This document shows, in pieces, positions 5,808 to 8,119 of a DNA stretch of 8,119 bases. Under the pieces are notes generated by a model. It had not been told where the DNA came from, ran no database searches, and saw only the letters and a program-made list of their open reading frames with translations. The stretch lies in NCBI GenBank assembly GCA_900759435.1, contig CAAEVD010000032.1, positions 1 to 8,119 of the forward strand, written 5' to 3'. Each line of letters begins with the position of its first letter. The stretch's first letter is position 1. The position numbers and the translations under genes were made by a program. Source of the DNA: an uncultured Collinsella sp. (GTDB lineage: Bacteria > Actinomycetota > Coriobacteriia > Coriobacteriales > Coriobacteriaceae).

Positions 5808-6812
5808 TCACTTTATCAGTCCGAGACTCTTTGTCAAGGCCTCCATGAAATTAAACGCAGCCGCGGAGGTCGCGTCGGGGCCGGTCTGCGGCAGGAGATC
5901 GGCGTCCTGCCGTACCTCGTCGAAGAATCCCTTCAACCATCTTTCAGCCTTTTCCTTCGATTCGGCGTCACGGACGTCCTTGGAGTAGCGGACGAGCGTG
6001 ATGGCTATCTCCTGCGCTGCCGCGTTGCGCATCCATTTCTTCCTGGTGGCCTTGGACAAGCTTACCCTTGCGACCGCGTCGAGCGTGTCGACCGACGTCG
6101 TGTGCCTGGAGTTCTCGCCCTCTGCAAACACGTTGATAATGCAAGAGCCGTGCGCCGCGCAGTTCCTGACAGACTTGACCTTCTTCAAGTCGTAATGGGC
6201 CCTCACGAGCGACTTGTCACCCCAGCGGTTCCCGCAGAAGCGGACGAAGTCAGCGAGGGTTCCGAACGACGTCAGCTCGAGGAACGCCCATACGGGCATG
6301 CAGTCGGCGTATTTCTCGTAAACGCCGTGGGCGTAGGGGTTTCTTGAGCTCCGCTTAATCTCGCCGTCGCGGTACTTCCGGTCCTTCGGCGAGAGCGATC
6401 CCATATAGTCCACGACTATGGAATAGCCGTCCTCGCCGTCGCGGTCTGCGACGGCTCGCTTCAGCGCTACCTTCCACGCGTGCTCTATGTGCTGCGTCAT
6501 AGGGAAGAGGGTCTCGCGCAGCGTCTGGTCTAGCTCGAAGAAAGCCTTGAGCTGGGCGAAGTCGAGGTCTATGTACTCCCCGTCGTGCTTCCCGCCTTGG
6601 CGCTTAGTGAACAGCTTCCTGTAGGACGTCGCCTCGTAGAAGTCGCATACGTCTGCCAGGAAGGAGGTGGCCTCTTCCTCGTCACATATCGCGAACTTGA
6701 CGCCCTTCGACTTTAGGTGGGTGATCTGCTCGGCGATGGCGAGTTTGGGTTTCTGCTGCTTTGGCTCCTTTTCACTGCAGGCTTCTTCCGTCTGCTGCGG
6801 TTCCTTGGCCAT
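5808..6812 (-). CDS. Abi_2-family abortive infection protein (AbiD/AbiF-like, HEPN)
   Basis: 334 residues from the ATG whose first base is 6812, chosen because AGAAGGGGG precedes it and a TATAAT box lies about 43 nt upstream; longer in-frame starts (to 6911) would pass through that promoter. After a charged, low-complexity N-terminus (1-22) comes the Abi_2 opening 'KPKLAIAEQITHLKSKGVKF' (21-40), then 'FYEATSYRKLF' in the place of the family's Y-x-L-x-x-Y segment, a helical core with 'FELDQTLRETLFPMTQHIE' (92-110), 'PVWAFLELTSFGTL' (173-186), and R216-N-C-A-A-H221. That last motif fits the R-x4-6-H active-site signature of HEPN ribonucleases, to which Abi_2 proteins have been assigned. Relatives shut down infected cells in response to phage; an RNase mechanism here is inference. 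The gene stands alone, opposite to its neighbours, and its codon use looks less G/C-biased, suggesting separately acquired cargo. Confidence 0.82.
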   Translation of the reverse strand: MAKEPQQTEEACSEKEPKQQKPKLAIAEQITHLKSKGVKFAICDEEEATSFLADVCDFYEATSYRKLFTKRQGGKHDGEYIDLDFAQLKAFFELDQTLRETLFPMTQHIEHAWKVALKRAVADRDGEDGYSIVVDYMGSLSPKDRKYRDGEIKRSSRNPYAHGVYEKYADCMPVWAFLELTSFGTLADFVRFCGNRWGDKSLVRAHYDLKKVKSVRNCAAHGSCIINVFAEGENSRHTTSVDTLDAVARVSLSKATRKKWMRNAAAQEIAITLVRYSKDVRDAESKEKAERWLKGFFDEVRQDADLLPQTGPDATSAAAFNFMEALTKSLGLIK

Positions 6813-6854
6813 CGGGCCCCCTTCTTGATTAAACGTTGGTTGCATTACGGCTCG

Positions 6855-6860
6855 ATTATA
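6855..6860 (-). promoter_or_regulatory. -10 box of abi promoter
   Basis: On the - strand this is an exact TATAAT, predicting a transcript start near 6848 and a leader of about 36 nt before the abi ATG. No good -35 is seen at 16-18 nt upstream, so the promoter may be weak or activator-dependent. Confidence 0.5.
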
Positions 6861-6952
6861 CCTGGCATGCTGTCCGCTTTGCGGTTTTGGCCCATGGCCG
6901 TTGGCGCTCACCTTTCGGACCTATCGGTGAGGCGCGGCGCCGCCCGTTCGCC

Positions 6953-6991
6953 CGCTTGTGCCCATCCGATGTCCAAAACTTGCGCGGACGC
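6953..6991. repeat. 39-bp direct repeat, right copy
   Basis: Partner of 5362-5400 (33/39 identical). It lies just upstream of the replication module, 50 nt before the first ATG of that module. This copy contains a small dyad, GTCC (6971-6974) and GGAC (6986-6989), which is broken in the left copy. Confidence 0.7.
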
Positions 6992-7041
6992 GCCCTTTGG
7001 TTGGGGAAACCCAGGAAAAACCAACGAGGAAAGGCGCAGAT

Positions 7042-7215
7042 ATGGGATCGGCTCTCTTGTGGCTCGCCGCGGGATACGCGTTAGGGGCGGCGTCGGCCGC
7101 CATGGTGCTTGCGGCGTGGGCGGTGCTGAGGACATCGTCGGAGTGCTCGCGCGCCGAGGAGGCCGCGACGCTTTCGCCGACGCTCGACGGCTTTCGCGGG
7201 GGCGACCCGTCGTGA
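7042..7215 (+). CDS. Small single-span membrane protein (DUF3789-like)
   Basis: 57 residues from ATG 7042, preceded by GAGGAAAGG (7026-7034) at 7 nt. Residues 3-28 form one hydrophobic helix rich in Ala, Leu and Gly, followed by a short charged, Ser/Glu-rich tail, giving a membrane-anchored microprotein. Similar tiny proteins (DUF3789) are commonly found beside replication and transfer genes in Firmicutes and Coriobacteriia integrative conjugative elements; their role is unknown. Its TGA overlaps the next GTG (GTGA), so it is coupled to the HTH gene. The DUF assignment rests on size, layout and context rather than a clear motif. Confidence 0.65.
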   Translation: MGSALLWLAAGYALGAASAAMVLAAWAVLRTSSECSRAEEAATLSPTLDGFRGGDPS

Positions 7216-7721
7216 CGGTGTTCCGCGTCGAGAAGAACGCCAACTACACGGTGATGTCCAACGAGCACCTGCGCAATCGTGACCTGTCGCTAAAGGCCAA
7301 GGGGCTGCTCTCTCAGATGCTGAGCCTGCCCGAGGAATGGGACTACTCGCTCGAGGGGCTGTCCCGTATAAACCGCGAGGGCGTCGACGCCATCCGCACG
7401 GGCGTGCGCGAACTCGAGGAGCACGGCTACCTCGAGCGGCGGCGCCTGCGCGACGACTCCGGCCGCCTGGCCGGCACCGAGTACGTGGTGCACGAGCGCG
7501 CCGTCGCTAGGACCTCTCTGCCAGAGTCCGACGAGCCTGCGTTGGATTTTCCAATGCAGGATGCCCCCGTGCGGGAAAGGCCTGCATTGGCAAAGCCAGG
7601 GCAATTAAGTAAAGAGGGATCAAGTAAAGACCTATCAAATACGTACCCATCAAAGGGTGCGCGGCCGCGTGCGAGGTGCGGCCTGCCCGAGTACGCCTGC
7701 GTGGCAGGTGATGTCCTATGA
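7212..7721 (+). CDS. Winged-helix replication-initiator-like protein of a mobile element
   Basis: 169 residues from GTG 7212 (overlap GTGA with the gene before; an in-frame GTG at 7218 is an alternative). The segment 'VEKNANYTVMSNEHLRNRDL' followed by 'LSLKAKGLLSQMLSLP' and 'EEWDYSLEGLSRINREGVDA' is the hallmark of the HTH_36-type winged-helix proteins at the start of replication modules in Tn1549-like elements. The wing and recognition region span about residues 20-95, ending 'GTEYVVHE'. A low-complexity linker follows (about 100-150, including 'LSKEGSSKDLSNTYPS'), as is usual in the family, but the protein ends soon after, while relatives often carry a further C-terminal domain. It probably binds element DNA to start replication or control neighbouring genes, working with the loader encoded next (ATGA overlap). 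Confidence 0.8.
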   Translation: MTVFRVEKNANYTVMSNEHLRNRDLSLKAKGLLSQMLSLPEEWDYSLEGLSRINREGVDAIRTGVRELEEHGYLERRRLRDDSGRLAGTEYVVHERAVARTSLPESDEPALDFPMQDAPVRERPALAKPGQLSKEGSSKDLSNTYPSKGARPRARCGLPEYACVAGDVL

Positions 7722-8119
7722 GGGCGGGCAGGCTTACGGCCATGGACCCGATTCCCGTCAGCTGCGAGATCGACGAGGGCGACTTCGTCGGCGACGACGG
7801 GCTGCTGCGCTGCGGCAAGTGCGGCGCCGGGAAGCAGGTGCGCGTGGATTGGGGCGGCCAGACGGCGATCATGCCCGTGATGTGCAGGTGTCAGGTTGAG
7901 GAGGCCGACCGGCTTGATGCCACGCGCAGGGCCGCGGCCCACGTCAGGTCCGTGGAGGGCTCGCCTTCGCACAAGCTCTGCCTTCCCCTGGACCCTGGGC
8001 ACGAGTTCGGGCTGGGGCGCGACGACAGGCGGGGCTTCCGCATCGTGCGCGAGTACGCCCGCCCCACGCTGACCGAACTGGAACTGTATGGGAAATTGGA
8101 ACGCCTGCCGGGAAAACAA
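7718..8119 (+). CDS. DnaC-like helicase loader, N-terminal part (cut by window end)
   Basis: 134 codons are visible from ATG 7718, which overlaps the previous stop as ATGA; an in-frame ATG at 7742 ('MDPIPVSCEIDEGDF') is an equally plausible start. The N-terminal zinc-binding segment is clear: C32-x2-C35, then 'MPVMCRCQVEEADRL' with C56-x-C58, the layout of DnaC/IstB-like ATPases encoded next to HTH_36 proteins in integrative elements. Residues 80-115 ('GHEFGLGRDDRRGFRIVREYA') correspond to the link that normally leads into the AAA+ domain. The Walker A motif is not reached. From about residue 117 the sequence ('TLTELELYGKLERLPGK') no longer resembles the family and codons turn A-rich, so the gene may be interrupted near the window edge. 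If intact, it would load the replicative helicase onto element DNA. Confidence 0.72.
   Translation, partial: MRAGRLTAMDPIPVSCEIDEGDFVGDDGLLRCGKCGAGKQVRVDWGGQTAIMPVMCRCQVEEADRLDATRRAAAHVRSVEGSPSHKLCLPLDPGHEFGLGRDDRRGFRIVREYARPTLTELELYGKLERLPGKQ

Noticed and set aside
5796..6347. + strand frame antisense to the abi gene
   Set aside because: No plausible motif; the opposite strand encodes a recognisable Abi_2 protein with promoter and ribosome site.
6717..7211. N-terminal extension of the HTH protein back to 6717
   Set aside because: It would overlap the abi gene and its promoter and read through the 39-bp repeat; family similarity begins only after GTG 7212.
7427..8119. - strand frame running to the window end
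   Set aside because: Opposite two coupled + strand genes with recognisable domains; its sequence is a shadow.

Overview
The window is GC-rich DNA (strong preference for G/C-ending codons, GTG starts, overlapping stop/start pairs) from the accessory part of an actinobacterial-type genome. The mix of tandem large serine recombinases with a DnaC-like/HTH replication module typical of Firmicutes and gut Coriobacteriia integrative elements makes a Coriobacteriia host (Eggerthella, Gordonibacter or Adlercreutzia relatives) my best guess. This is inference; no rRNA or housekeeping gene is present to anchor it.

Region 1 (1-5160, + strand): four tightly coupled genes of the large serine recombinase superfamily. 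The first is cut by the window start and retains only its DNA-binding half. The second (1009-1989) keeps the fold but has lost the catalytic Ser and every recognisable catalytic Arg, and lacks the zinc ribbon and coiled coil. The third (1982-3667) is a complete enzyme with all signature residues. The fourth (3664-5160) has an intact active site but an altered zinc ribbon. Genes overlap by 1-8 nt and internal genes have good Shine-Dalgarno sites, so they are probably made together, perhaps as a hetero-oligomeric integration/excision machine with a catalytically dead subunit.

Region 2 (5161-5807): about 650 bp without a convincing gene but dense in repeats: a GC-rich hairpin, a 19-bp inverted repeat built from four copies of ATTCTAACC, a 39-bp sequence repeated 1.6 kb away, a 9-bp inverted repeat, tandem TACTGGTCAA motifs and scattered GGTAGAA motifs. 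This is where an attachment site, recombinase-binding sites or a regulatory RNA would be sought.

Region 3 (5808-6812, - strand): an Abi_2-family (AbiD/AbiF-like) abortive-infection gene with a HEPN-type R-x4-H motif, its own TATAAT promoter and ribosome site. It is convergent with the recombinases and flanked, together with the noncoding DNA, by the two diverged 39-bp repeats. It looks like defence cargo.

Region 4 (7042-8119, + strand): start of a mobile-element replication module: a 57-residue single-span membrane protein (DUF3789-like), a winged-helix replication-initiator-like protein, and the N-terminal part of a DnaC-like helicase loader cut by the window end. All three are coupled by 4-nt overlaps. 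The last ~45 nt switch to A-ending codons where a loader should be approaching its Walker A motif, so a junction may lie just at the edge.
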